DNA from: Athripsodes cinereus
Lineage: Eukaryota; Arthropoda; Insecta; Trichoptera; Leptoceridae
DNA: 64,000 nucleotides
Assembly: GCA_947579605.1 (NCBI GenBank)
Contig: OX388322.1
Coordinates: 1,984,001 to 2,048,000 of the forward strand
Direction: 5' to 3'
The position numbers and the translations under genes are program-made. Shown here in pieces: positions 10,656 to 20,900 of this stretch. The notes under the pieces were generated by a model. It was not told the origin of the DNA. It searched no databases and saw nothing but the letters and a program-made list of their open reading frames with translations. Position 1 is the first letter of the stretch, and each line of letters opens with the position of its first letter.

Positions 10656-11987
10656 ATGAATGAAGCAGAGCCCCCGGACACCGGGGGTGTTAACCGAAAA
10701 CGCGGAAGATTTGAATCGATCGATGCCTGTAATCTCGCTGAAGATTCCAAAAATAAGCCAGTATCTTTAGATGATATCTCTCTGCATTCTGCGACCAACA
10801 AAGCCAATTCAAACTCTTCCAATATGTATTCCCTTACGTCTCAGTCTCCATACCTAGTAGTAGTAGAGAATGAGATGGGCGGCAAACCTATTCATCCCAT
10901 GTTTATCGGGGAAATATGCGCGAAGGGAAATATAACTGGCATTGTCCCCGGAGGCGTGCGTTCAGATAGTAGAACGAAAATCGTCATTACCTTCAACTCC
11001 CCACAAAATGCAAATAACTTTCTATCGAATAAGATCATCACTGAAAATCACTTAAAAGCATTTATTCCAAACTATAAGCTATACAAACTAGGTATCGTCC
11101 GCGGTGTCCGTCTTGAACTTACAGATGAGGATATTTTGCAAAACATCGTTGTACCTTCTCCTTTTGGCAAAGTTGTCAAACTGCGTAGGCTCAACCGAAA
11201 AGTCACTACCTCTGACTCGTCAGAATGGAAACCTTCCACAACGATCTTATTAACGTTTGAGGGTCAATCTTTGCCAGAGCGCGTCTTTTTGTTTTACAAT
11301 TCTTTGAGAGTTGAACAGTACATATACCCAAGCTACATGTGCCACAATTGCCTGAGGTATGGACATACTAAGGCTAGATGTACATCGACCGCCAGATGTG
11401 CAAAGTGTGGTAATACTCATTTAGAAACAGATTGTCCTTTAAAAGAATCTACACCAAACTGCGTTAACTGCAAAGGTTCTCATGTAGCCACCAGCAATTC
11501 GTGTCCAGAATTTCTCCGACAAAAAGAAATAAAGAAGACCATGGCTGATGAAAATGTCTCCTTCTCTTACGCAGCAAAAATAATCCCAAAACGCAGTAAT
11601 TTGTATAGCAATGTGACAAGAAATTCCACAAAAGTAGCTTCAGCTGACACTAAAACTACAACTACCCCTCGGCCTTCTGCGTTTAAGCAAAACTTAGACA
11701 AAAAGATGATCGATGGCCTTCTATCTTATACAAACGGACAACCATCGAATCCCCAAAATGGTTGTGCTTTGAATGCAAGCTCATCTTCAATCTCATCTTC
11801 AACCCCACCTACTCTTTCTTCTACCAAAAATACTCCAACAAGTACTGAACCCCATATTATTATAAATTTGCTCGTCCAAATATTAACAATGCTGATATCC
11901 AACTCTGAGAATAAACTGAATACAGAAATTTTTCCTTCCTTAACGAATTTATTAAATTTAATTTCAAACAATAACGGCAATGAGTAA
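10656..11987 (+). CDS. LINE ORF1, gag-like nucleic-acid-binding protein
   Basis: 443 aa. Three CCHC zinc knuckles lie in tandem at residues 229-242 (CHNCLRYGHTKARC), 248-260 (CAKCGNTHLETDC) and 269-283 (CVNCKGSHVATSNSC), the usual arrangement in ORF1 of I, Jockey and R1-type LINEs. The N-terminal 60 residues are polar and probably disordered. Residues 65-225 form a gag-like region without a motif I can name. The C-terminal third is Ser/Thr/Asn-rich. By family knowledge the product coats the element RNA in a ribonucleoprotein particle. The stop codon overlaps the ORF2 start (ATGAGTAA, 11980-11987), which suggests ORF2 is translated by termination-reinitiation. There is no internal stop or frameshift. 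Confidence 0.88.
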   Translation: MNEAEPPDTGGVNRKRGRFESIDACNLAEDSKNKPVSLDDISLHSATNKANSNSSNMYSLTSQSPYLVVVENEMGGKPIHPMFIGEICAKGNITGIVPGGVRSDSRTKIVITFNSPQNANNFLSNKIITENHLKAFIPNYKLYKLGIVRGVRLELTDEDILQNIVVPSPFGKVVKLRRLNRKVTTSDSSEWKPSTTILLTFEGQSLPERVFLFYNSLRVEQYIYPSYMCHNCLRYGHTKARCTSTARCAKCGNTHLETDCPLKESTPNCVNCKGSHVATSNSCPEFLRQKEIKKTMADENVSFSYAAKIIPKRSNLYSNVTRNSTKVASADTKTTTTPRPSAFKQNLDKKMIDGLLSYTNGQPSNPQNGCALNASSSSISSSTPPTLSSTKNTPTSTEPHIIINLLVQILTMLISNSENKLNTEIFPSLTNLLNLISNNNGNE

Positions 11988-14900
11988 TCAGACACCAGTT
12001 AACCTTCTGCAATGGAATGCTCGTAGCGCAGTCTCTAATAAACATGAAATAATCACATTATTAAACCAAAATTCCATAGACTTAGCTGCAATAAGTGAGA
12101 CTTGGTTACAACCACATTATACCTTTAAAGTCCCAGGATATAGCTGTATAAGGGCAGATCGTTCTGTGGGTCGCGGTGGCGGTGCTGCTGTGATCATCAA
12201 CAGCTCAATTCCCTTTTCTATTATATCACTTCCTCTCAATCCTTTTCTGGAAATAGTAGCAGTCAAAATTAACGACATTGGCTTCGTATCTGTATATATT
12301 CCCCCAAATTCTGGCTTCGACATCTCCTATTTCGATTCTATCATTCCTCTCCTCCCATCTAGTTTCCTGATTCTAGGAGATCTCAATGCCCACTCCTCAT
12401 CTTGGGGATGCTCAATAACAGACAGATCTGGGAATTGTGTCCTCTCCTTTTTGGATAAACACAATTTGTGCATCATAAACGATGGTTCGCCTACTAGAAT
12501 AACCTCTCCATCCCAAAACCTCAGTGCTATTGATTTGAGTATATGCACAAGTGATTTATTCCCCTCTATCGACTGGCGTATTTCGGAAGACGCTTGTTCA
12601 AGCGATCACTATCCAATATTTATGACTCTACTCACAAAACCAATAAGGAACATCCCAATCACAAGAATTCTTTATAACACCCGTAAGGCTAACTGGGATG
12701 TTTACCAGAAAAAGCTGGATTTATGTTCATCAACTCTTGAATCTCGTTTATCTCAATCGAATTGTATAGATACTAAGTACAAATATATAACAGACGAAAT
12801 ATATAAAGCGGCAGACAGTAGTATGCCTCTGAAAACTAACCACAAGCGAGCAAAAAATGCTCCCTGGTGGGATGATGAGTGTTCTAATCTGATAAACGAG
12901 AGAAGACAAGCTATGCATCAATTACGAAAATTTTTTAGCATGCATACCTTCCTCCAAGCTAAAGCCATACAAGCCAAAGTTAGAAAAGTATTAAGACAGA
13001 AGAAGCGCAAAGGATGGCAGACCTTTTGTTCCAATTTATCTCCCCATACACCTTCAACAATCGTATGGCAGATGATCAGGAGATTCAAAGGATCTCTAAT
13101 TCCTCCTAAAGTATGCGGATCTAGATCAGCATGGCTTCCAAACTTTGTTGATAAATTGGCCCCTTCTCACGTCCCCGTCAAAGACCCACCTATTGTGTCA
13201 ATACCAAATAATAACACTGATAATTTAACTTCTCCATTCTCACTCAACGAGCTTCAAACTTGCCTTCACTTGTTAAAACCTAATAGTTCTCCTGGTACTG
13301 ATAAAATACCTTACACATTTTTCCAAAAATTCCCAAAGCATTTTCTTGATATCTTTCTTGGCTTTCTAAACGAAATATTTTGTTTAGGAACAATTCCAAC
13401 ACCTTGGAAGCAGCAATTGATATTACCAATATTAAAACAAGGTAAAGATCCCAATTCGGGCTCTTCTTACCGACCAATAGCTATGTCCTCCTGTGCACTA
13501 AAACTCTTTGAACATTTGATTAAAAATAGGTTGGTCTGGTATATAGAGCATAATTGCTTGCTCTCTGTAAGTCAATTTGGTTTCAGAAGATCACTTTCAT
13601 GTGCAGATAATCTTAGTATACTCATCACAGACATACATATTGCCTTTACTAATAAAGAACACGTAGCAGCCGTTTGCTTGGACATAAATTCAGCTTTTGA
13701 CAACGTATGTATTTCCACACTTTACCAAAAACTCATAAATATTAATCTTCCTCTCCCATTTTGCAATATAATATACAACATGTTCTCTGACAGAGAAATA
13801 GTCATCGATGACGGTCTTGGGGGCACTCGTAGAAAGGTATGGAAGGGTCTCCCGCAAGGTTCCGTTTTAAGCCCAGTGCTTTTTAATATTTATTGCTCTG
13901 ACTTGGATCAAGTCCTTCCTAGTGGCGTTAAAATAATTCAATACGCAGACGATCTGGCCCTCTATGCAGCAAACAAAAATATCGATAGTGCAGTTGCTCT
14001 AATACAAACAGCTTTGGAGAACATTAACAATTGGATGAATAAAAATTCTTTCTGTATTTCTGCTTCCAAATCCAAATCTATTCTTTTTTCAAGAAAACAC
14101 AACATTCCCTCCGTTTCCCTTGATGTGGATGGAACACCAATCCCCCAAGTGAATGAACTCAAATTTTTGGGTCTACATATGGAACGAAAACTATGTTGGA
14201 GATCCCAAATTAACCATGTTGCAGAAAAATGCGAGATCTCTATAAATTTACTGAGGGCGATCACTGGTGTATCTTGGGGTAGTCATCCCACCTCTATGAA
14301 GAATATTTACAATGCACTTGTTCGTTGTCACTTGGATTACGCGAGCTTCCTTTTTTGCCCACTTCCGAAATATTTGGAAACTAAGTTGGAGAGAATTCAA
14401 TCCAAATCCCTCAGACTAATAGTCGGAGCCATGCAGTCTACTCCTATTAACTCGCTTCAAGTAGAGTGCGTGGATATGCCACTTCCACTCAGAAGACAAT
14501 ACTTATCAGACACTTTTATTCTAAAAAGACTTAAATACTCCAATCATCCTCTTCTGAAAAGCCTTCATATTCTGAAAACTCTCTACGAAACAAACAGATA
14601 CTGGTCCAATAAGCCTACTCCTCACCTGTGCAATAGTATAAATAAATATAATGTTTCATTCAACGCAAAACAGTTTCCGTTCCCTTCACCTTTTTACGAT
14701 TCCGCATTTGAACTTCTACAATTTATGCCTAATGTGATTGATAACATAGGATTGAACAAATATACTAAATTATCTGAAGAGTGCATAAATCGAAGTTTTC
14801 TTTCCATAGTGGCCGACAAGTGGCCTAATCACGTAACGATATTTACAGATGGTTCAAAGCTTTCTGCAAGTGAATGCACTGGAGCTGCAGCCCTCATACC

Positions 14901-15699
14901 TTCTCTAAATATTTCCTCTCAATTGAAATTGACATCTAAATCAGTTTTCACGGCGGAATGCGCTGCGATAATTGAAGCCTTGTGTCTATCAAATACGCAT
15001 AATATCGTGAAATGCGTCATTTTTACTGACTCTCTGTCTCTTGTTCAAACTCTTATGTCCCCTTCTTCGACTCTCAGTGATAATCCGAATATTATGCGCA
15101 TTAGAAACCTTATGTACTATCGATCCTCATCCAATCAAGATACCATTATCGCATGGATTCCGGCACATTGTGGTATCCGCCACAACGAATCTGTCGATGA
15201 ATTGGCTAAAACTGCTTGCACCCTCGGAACAACGATGGAAGATTTCATCCTTCCAGACGATGACATAAAGCGAACCGTAGAAGCTGATGCTCGTAAAAAG
15301 TGGAGTGAATTGTGGATGGACGTATCACTCATAAAAGGAAAAAGATATAGGTCGATCCAGGTCCAAATCGCAAGAAAACCTTGGTTCCACAAATCGAAAT
15401 TCAACAGATCTGAAATTACTGCCATATGTCGAATGCGATTTGGACACTGTAGACTGGACGCTCATCTTTTTAAAATCCAACTTGTTGAAAGTCCATACTG
15501 CGAGTGCGGCCTGGACGAGGAGACGCTTGACCATGTTTTCCTGGGGTGCCCTATCAGGGATGCGTATGATATTTTCGTTGATGCTCTTCAGAACGATTGC
15601 CAATTTCCTTTGAGTATTGAATCATTGCTGAGTATGACATCCGAATCAATCCATTTGTCCCTTCTCAAATCAATGAAGGCCAATTTTATTATTCTGTGA
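11980..15699 (+). CDS. LINE ORF2, AP-endonuclease / reverse transcriptase / RNase H polyprotein
   Basis: 1239 aa, intact. The N-terminal apurinic-type endonuclease shows N13 in LLQWNARS, E40 in ISETWL, D134/N136 in GDLNAHSSSWG and D209/H210 in SSDHYPI. The reverse transcriptase (about 410-710) shows SSYRPIAM, the PQGSVLSPVLF box and catalytic YADD at 655-658. A C-terminal RNase H shows the full acidic set D957 (FTDGS), E993 (TAECAA), D1017 (FTDSLS) and D1073 (VDELA), with PAHCG before the last. A Cys/His cluster near the C-terminus (CECG...H...C) is like that in other LINEs. All catalytic residues I can check are present, so the protein may be active in target-primed reverse transcription. 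The ATG overlaps the ORF1 stop by 8 nt. Confidence 0.92.
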   Translation: MSNQTPVNLLQWNARSAVSNKHEIITLLNQNSIDLAAISETWLQPHYTFKVPGYSCIRADRSVGRGGGAAVIINSSIPFSIISLPLNPFLEIVAVKINDIGFVSVYIPPNSGFDISYFDSIIPLLPSSFLILGDLNAHSSSWGCSITDRSGNCVLSFLDKHNLCIINDGSPTRITSPSQNLSAIDLSICTSDLFPSIDWRISEDACSSDHYPIFMTLLTKPIRNIPITRILYNTRKANWDVYQKKLDLCSSTLESRLSQSNCIDTKYKYITDEIYKAADSSMPLKTNHKRAKNAPWWDDECSNLINERRQAMHQLRKFFSMHTFLQAKAIQAKVRKVLRQKKRKGWQTFCSNLSPHTPSTIVWQMIRRFKGSLIPPKVCGSRSAWLPNFVDKLAPSHVPVKDPPIVSIPNNNTDNLTSPFSLNELQTCLHLLKPNSSPGTDKIPYTFFQKFPKHFLDIFLGFLNEIFCLGTIPTPWKQQLILPILKQGKDPNSGSSYRPIAMSSCALKLFEHLIKNRLVWYIEHNCLLSVSQFGFRRSLSCADNLSILITDIHIAFTNKEHVAAVCLDINSAFDNVCISTLYQKLININLPLPFCNIIYNMFSDREIVIDDGLGGTRRKVWKGLPQGSVLSPVLFNIYCSDLDQVLPSGVKIIQYADDLALYAANKNIDSAVALIQTALENINNWMNKNSFCISASKSKSILFSRKHNIPSVSLDVDGTPIPQVNELKFLGLHMERKLCWRSQINHVAEKCEISINLLRAITGVSWGSHPTSMKNIYNALVRCHLDYASFLFCPLPKYLETKLERIQSKSLRLIVGAMQSTPINSLQVECVDMPLPLRRQYLSDTFILKRLKYSNHPLLKSLHILKTLYETNRYWSNKPTPHLCNSINKYNVSFNAKQFPFPSPFYDSAFELLQFMPNVIDNIGLNKYTKLSEECINRSFLSIVADKWPNHVTIFTDGSKLSASECTGAAALIPSLNISSQLKLTSKSVFTAECAAIIEALCLSNTHNIVKCVIFTDSLSLVQTLMSPSSTLSDNPNIMRIRNLMYYRSSSNQDTIIAWIPAHCGIRHNESVDELAKTACTLGTTMEDFILPDDDIKRTVEADARKKWSELWMDVSLIKGKRYRSIQVQIARKPWFHKSKFNRSEITAICRMRFGHCRLDAHLFKIQLVESPYCECGLDEETLDHVFLGCPIRDAYDIFVDALQNDCQFPLSIESLLSMTSESIHLSLLKSMKANFIIL

Positions 15700-15815
15700 T
15701 GACTGTCTTCTTGACTATTTAACTATACTTGGAGACTGTTTTTGGCACAAATCATCCTCGTAGGATGCTATGCCATAAATGAAGGAAAAAAAAAAAAAAA
15801 AAAATACCGATTTAG

Positions 15816-17760
15816 GACACTGAAGCTTGACCCCTCATACCAGGAGAAATTCTGATTGGGGCAATGCTTATGGCTTATTATTATAATTATATTAGTTGAT
15901 CATAAAATTAGATCTCAATTTACTAATGCTAACTTTGATGACTGTTTACGGTTGAGATTATCTCGTCTTGTTCTCAAAACTAAAAGAAATTAGCAAGTAC
16001 ATCGCAGTATCAAAGATCGCACTAATTCCAACTAACAAGTATGTTACTCGATTTTTTTCAAATAATAACACTTTATTTAGCATAGACATACTATCTATTT
16101 AGATGAAAAATAAACAAACAAACAACAATTCAAGCACAAATCAAAATTCCATTCAAAATTATTTTAAGTTCTCCAGACAGCATTTGCTGGTGGTATGAGG
16201 AGAAAATAATCAACTTATTTCGTTTTTATACCACAAACTATTGGACACTTATCAATTGACACAGACAACACAAAAAAGAAAGAAATTATTCACCACTGCA
16301 CGCTTTTCCAATTTTTTTTTTACATTCTTTGTAAATCTCTCCACGTGGGCGCTTTGTTTTAGGTACAGTGGTAAGGCATTGAAATCTGTTGCTGCAGTGT
16401 ACAAGAAATCTTTTAATTATACTTAAGTTTGTATTACTTCATTGTTTTTTTTTAGTCAGTTGTGGCGGCGATTATTATCTATTCTCTCGATTGTGGTCGC
16501 ATTATAAATAGGTTGGCAATCCCTGCTTTACCATACCAACCTTTAATAGTACCTAATCTCAATATCAACAACTCGTTCATGTTGTATTTTTTGCTATAGG
16601 TATTTAATATGCAGCAAGCAAAATCAACAAATCATTATATATTTTTTGCATCATTGCCCTGAATATGATTTTGTTATTATTTAACGATCACGGTATATCC
16701 CACAACAGCTGGAGGTAGCCAGCAGACTAGCTATATGTAATAAATATGATAGCTGTACCTATCTCCGTGCCAACAATAAATAAGATGGTGACATTCAGGA
16801 TGGGTGGCAAACTTCAGCGCTGAATTTAAGGTGTATAATGTATTTATTTTTCGAACACCTGCCTTTTACAGGACCCTCGAAAACTTACGGTAAAGGGTGG
16901 GAGATCAATTTTTGTCGAGTGCTCCATGGGAAGTTGAATATGATTAGGTACAGCCGTTTACTTTGGTAGTTATTTCAAATTTAATTGAAAGATATCACTA
17001 AGTTGCATTAAATAATTTACCCTCTGTAGAAACAATGATTTTATTGAGCTCCCAATTTGCTATAATACCTACTAGGATTTCGTTAATTTATTCATGTGTC
17101 TATTTGCAGCAAAACAAAATAAATCAGTATTTTTTATTCTATTATTTGTACTAGCCCAATAAAGAATAAAACATGAAATTATTCTGTAAGGGAAGTGTAT
17201 GAAACAATGGGCCACTTGCAGATTTTTTGCTTCCACTTGTAAAGTTTACCTTTGCCTGACGACGAGAGCGGAAGCTCTCGAAAGCCCGCTCGCAAATTAA
17301 AAGTCACCAGTGGATTTACTTTACGTTTTGTTTCATTCTAATATCTTATTATAATGAACTTCCACTAAGAACCGTCGGTCAATAAGTAAAACTAAATTAA
17401 TTTATTTCTTTCTCTAACAAAAGCTTATCATAATCTGCGAGTTATGTAGAAACTATAGGTTGTCCTTATCTATTCTGGGATACATTAACCGATCAATAAA
17501 TCTTATATTAATTTTAATGTATATTTTATTATAGATTCCATTCTAATATATTAAGAAAACAACAACAAATAAATAAATAAATAAAACAAACAAAAATCTT
17601 TTATGTAATTTAACATAAATATCGCAAGGGTTTGTGTGTCGCGTAGTGAAATGGAAGAACTCGTGTCACAAATTTAAAATCTACGTTCTAAATTGTCAGT
17701 GAAAAAATATTAGTTTTTGAAAGGACACCAAAGATCCTCTCCAAGTCTTGGCTTTGAAGG
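15816..17760. promoter_or_regulatory. upstream flank of so
   Basis: Presumed promoter-side DNA. It contains a family-A SINE (16686-16935), a perfect 7-bp stem with GGAA loop (CGAGAGC/GCTCTCG, 17263-17280) and an AAAT repeat (17567-17586). No core promoter element could be assigned with confidence. Confidence 0.3.
16686..16935 (-). mobile_element. family-A SINE, near full-length copy
   Basis: Reverse orientation: CACGGTATATCCCACAAC on the left through GAACACCTGCCTTTTACAGG to GTGCTCCATGGG on the right. About 0.8 kb upstream of the so start codon. Confidence 0.75.
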
Positions 17761-17931
17761 ATGCTACAACACCAGCCAGGACTGGGAGACTACGGCACAA
17801 TGGGAGGAGGTGCCGCTGGGGCACAGGCAGGCTCTGGAGGCCTACAGAGTGGAACTAACGGCAACACAAGGGATGCTGCACTTTTGCCTAGTTTTGGTTT
17901 TACACAAGAACAAGTTGCATGCGTTTGTGAA
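17761..17931 (+). CDS. so: so exon 1 (start codon, leader, beginning of SIX domain)
   Basis: Encodes 57 residues. The ATG at 17761 is the first in its frame: a TGA lies two codons upstream (17755-17757). The leader is rich in Gly, Ala and Gln, then [16 protein letters not shown] opens the SIX domain. The donor GTGAGT starts at 17932 and gives phase 0. A 5' UTR probably lies directly upstream or in an earlier non-coding exon. A longer frame starting at 17717 overlaps this exon but reads a different phase and has no SIX residues, so it was not used. Confidence 0.92.
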
Positions 17932-20900
17932 GTGAGTATATAAATTTATTTCTATTTTTTTTTCTCAAAATATGTCCGTGTAGAACTATACCTACACATG
18001 AAGCAGTCATTGTGGTTTATAAGAGAGAATTTCGAAGCCTTCGGTACGTCTCTTACTAGCTCAATTGAACAATGCACAACTCGCCATAAAGATGGGTTGC
18101 AGGTTCAAGTCCCCTCCAGGGCACTACTAAATAAGGTGACATTGTCTTTTCTAAGCCTTATACTCGTACGATAGTTTCATGTGTTGACTTTACAAATGTA
18201 AATGTAACCTCATATAATGGATAATAATTGTTAAAACAGAACACGCTTACCTTAAGAGGGCTCTACACCCCTTCTTTGTGATTTCATGCAAACGAATTAG
18301 CAAAATTACAACAATTTTATTTTTTAAATATTTTAAATTCTGGATCACATGTATGTTATTTTTTATATAAATATAATATTTTGAACATTTATAAATGCGA
18401 TTTTATCATTTTAGTTTTATTTTGCTGCGAGGAATATAGTGAAAATAATTTTTGAAGATTACCGTCGCAATGATGATACGTTGAGTGGTGCTATTTTAAA
18501 TAAATTATCCTTAATAATACAAGAGTGTTAATAAAATTTTAAAACCAAGATTAATCTTAAAATATCATGAATTTTATAATACACCTTGAGTTATTTATTT
18601 ACAACCCTTGGATTTTCTTAATTATTATGACAAACTGCATACACATCAAAAATAAATTTCATTATCAATAAAATCATAGAAAATGTTTATCATTCAACCA
18701 TTTGTTTTATTTATATAATAATATGGTATGTTGTTTACCGTGCATACTACATATATAACGTTATTATGTGCAATAATCAAGAATATAGCGAGTTTCACAA
18801 ATTTTAAGATTCAGAAGGCCCACGGCGTGCTTAGTAGCCGCATGTGAGACCGTACTCGCTCTATTTTTGAATTAGGAAATAAATAAATTCAATTTATAGA
18901 ATAAATACAACTTAAATTTTATTTATATGTGATAACATACTATTTTTTTATACCCATGAATATTTTTGCATATAAAGTTTTGGTTTATATTTATTAATAA
19001 AGCTATTTCATTAATTATTTGAATAATTTTCTCAGCGCCTACTAAAAATTGTTGCCTGAAACCACTAGAGCTAAATCTAATTTGTACCTTAGGTAAGAAC
19101 GGCTGTTAACGGCTGCCACAGAAAAAGTAAACAATGAATACGCCTGAAAATTTTATCATACTTCAAACGCATGTATACCAACATAATAAAATAAAAAAAT
19201 GACAATCGGACTCTCCAAACCCGCGAAATTTAAAATTTCCCATTTTTTTCACACCTTGTACGATAGTTTCATGTGTTAAATTTACAAATGTAACCTCATA
19301 CAATGGTAAATATTGTAAAAAACAAAACTCGCGAAAGAAACAATCAAAGTAGGTACCTACCTACTTCAAGTCTTGCAACACGTATGTGTTAGTTGCAAAT
19401 TTTGATTGGTCGCATTACCAATATAACCTTTCAATTCCTAGTCTATACAGTATAGGTTGATGGTATTATCACATATTATTATATCCGATTTCATAAGAAT
19501 CAATTCATCAAATCATTTCCTAAAATCATTATCATAACTAGTACATATATAATTACTTCCATTGTTATTAAAATGATTACATATCATTTTTAAGTTTGTT
19601 TTTTTACTAAGAACGCTTATGATTTGTTTATATAAGACATTTATTTTATTTATCTACGGTATTAACCTTTAACATGTTAATAACAATCACATAAAAACGA
19701 CAGCAAATATTTCTAACAGAAGAGAAAATAATAATAAAAAAAAAGAACTTCATGCCAGACACCTCAATGATCTCAACCAATCTCATGTTGACAAATATGC
19801 GTCAAACAGGTGGTTGCCCACTGGATATAGATACCATCCTGAATGTCTTAATTTTTTGTTGAAACGGAATAGACACCTTTCATGTTAAGATATTCTTGTG
19901 GCTGGTTTTCTATCTACCCACTTGTGGGATATGCCGTGATGGGATAGTAATAGTAGTAGTAATTTAAAAGGAAAACCTTAAAAGTTAATGTATGTATGTC
20001 GGATGATTTATTCGGCACCTTTTAATGGAGCATCCATCTTAAGGGCGCGGACAATACGATTATGTTTGACACCTTTGAATACATTGACATTAGCTTATGA
20101 CATAACGCAGACCATAGATAATATAGAATTCATGTTATGTCTATGACACAGACATACTTAAAAAAATTGACGGGACTATAACTAACTAAGAACTTTATTC
20201 CGATCAATCAGATTTGTCTCTATTTTAGAGAGTAAAAATATCATTAGTTATTATAAAATTCTTGGCGGAAATCCAATTCGGAAATTTTAATCAACTTGAT
20301 TCGCCTATTCACTAAATTCTAACAATCTACCAAAAATTATTTCTTACAATTTAAATTTAATATTTTTTTTGTGTTAGGCGAACCCGTTGTTTGTGTTGGT
20401 CCTGTCTCCCTTGGTGGACTAGGTATGGTAGGATTGGTAGGGATGTTCCTGTTGGAAGAGAAATGTCTTTTTATTACGCTGGTATCGTCGATTCTCAAGT
20501 CTCACCTTCTGAAATCCCAATAACATAACATAACATGCATAGACAATTCACACAGATCGAGGGAGTCCCAAATTAAGATATGAATTTTGTATTATGGGTA
20601 CTAACGCCTCTACACTGAGAAAAATACTCACAACGAATCATTGGTACCATTGAATCATTGGTATCAGATGTAAACAAATTGTTGGTAAATTTACCAACAA
20701 TTTGTTTGCGAAAAGTTAATATTATAGATTCGTACTAATGAATCTTTTGTACTACCTCTGGTCCTAAACTGATAGTACGTACCAATGATTAGTTGTGAAA
20801 TTTCGTTAGTATTTTTCTCAGTGCATGCAAGTCATTTTCTCTATGCCAATAAAAATTAATTATGTAATTTGAAACAAGTGTTTCTGTCTACTATTGATTG

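Larger units (their letters stand above)
10188..15802 (+). mobile_element. full-length I-superfamily non-LTR retrotransposon
   Basis: About 5.6 kb flanked by the direct repeat AATACCGATTTAG at 10175-10187 and 15803-15815; the two leading A residues are ambiguous with the poly-A tail. The order is 5' UTR (10188-10655, with a G+C-richer patch near 10436-10510), ORF1 gag, ORF2 endonuclease-RT-RNase H, a short 3' UTR with a stem-loop (CATCCT/AGGATG, 15753-15767), and a poly-A tail of about 19 A. The presence of RNase H after RT and of CCHC knuckles in ORF1 fits the I superfamily (I/Nimb-like) rather than Jockey. Both frames are open and the TSD is almost perfect, so this is a recent insertion. 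It landed just next to an older repeat (10065-10174) and lies about 2 kb upstream of the so start codon. Confidence 0.9.

Noticed and set aside
17263..17280. Perfect 7-bp stem-loop considered as a terminator or regulatory RNA
   Set aside because: Too short to support a function in a eukaryotic upstream region.
17717..17935. Longer frame overlapping so exon 1
   Set aside because: It reads a different phase from the SIX-domain frame and does not match the family.
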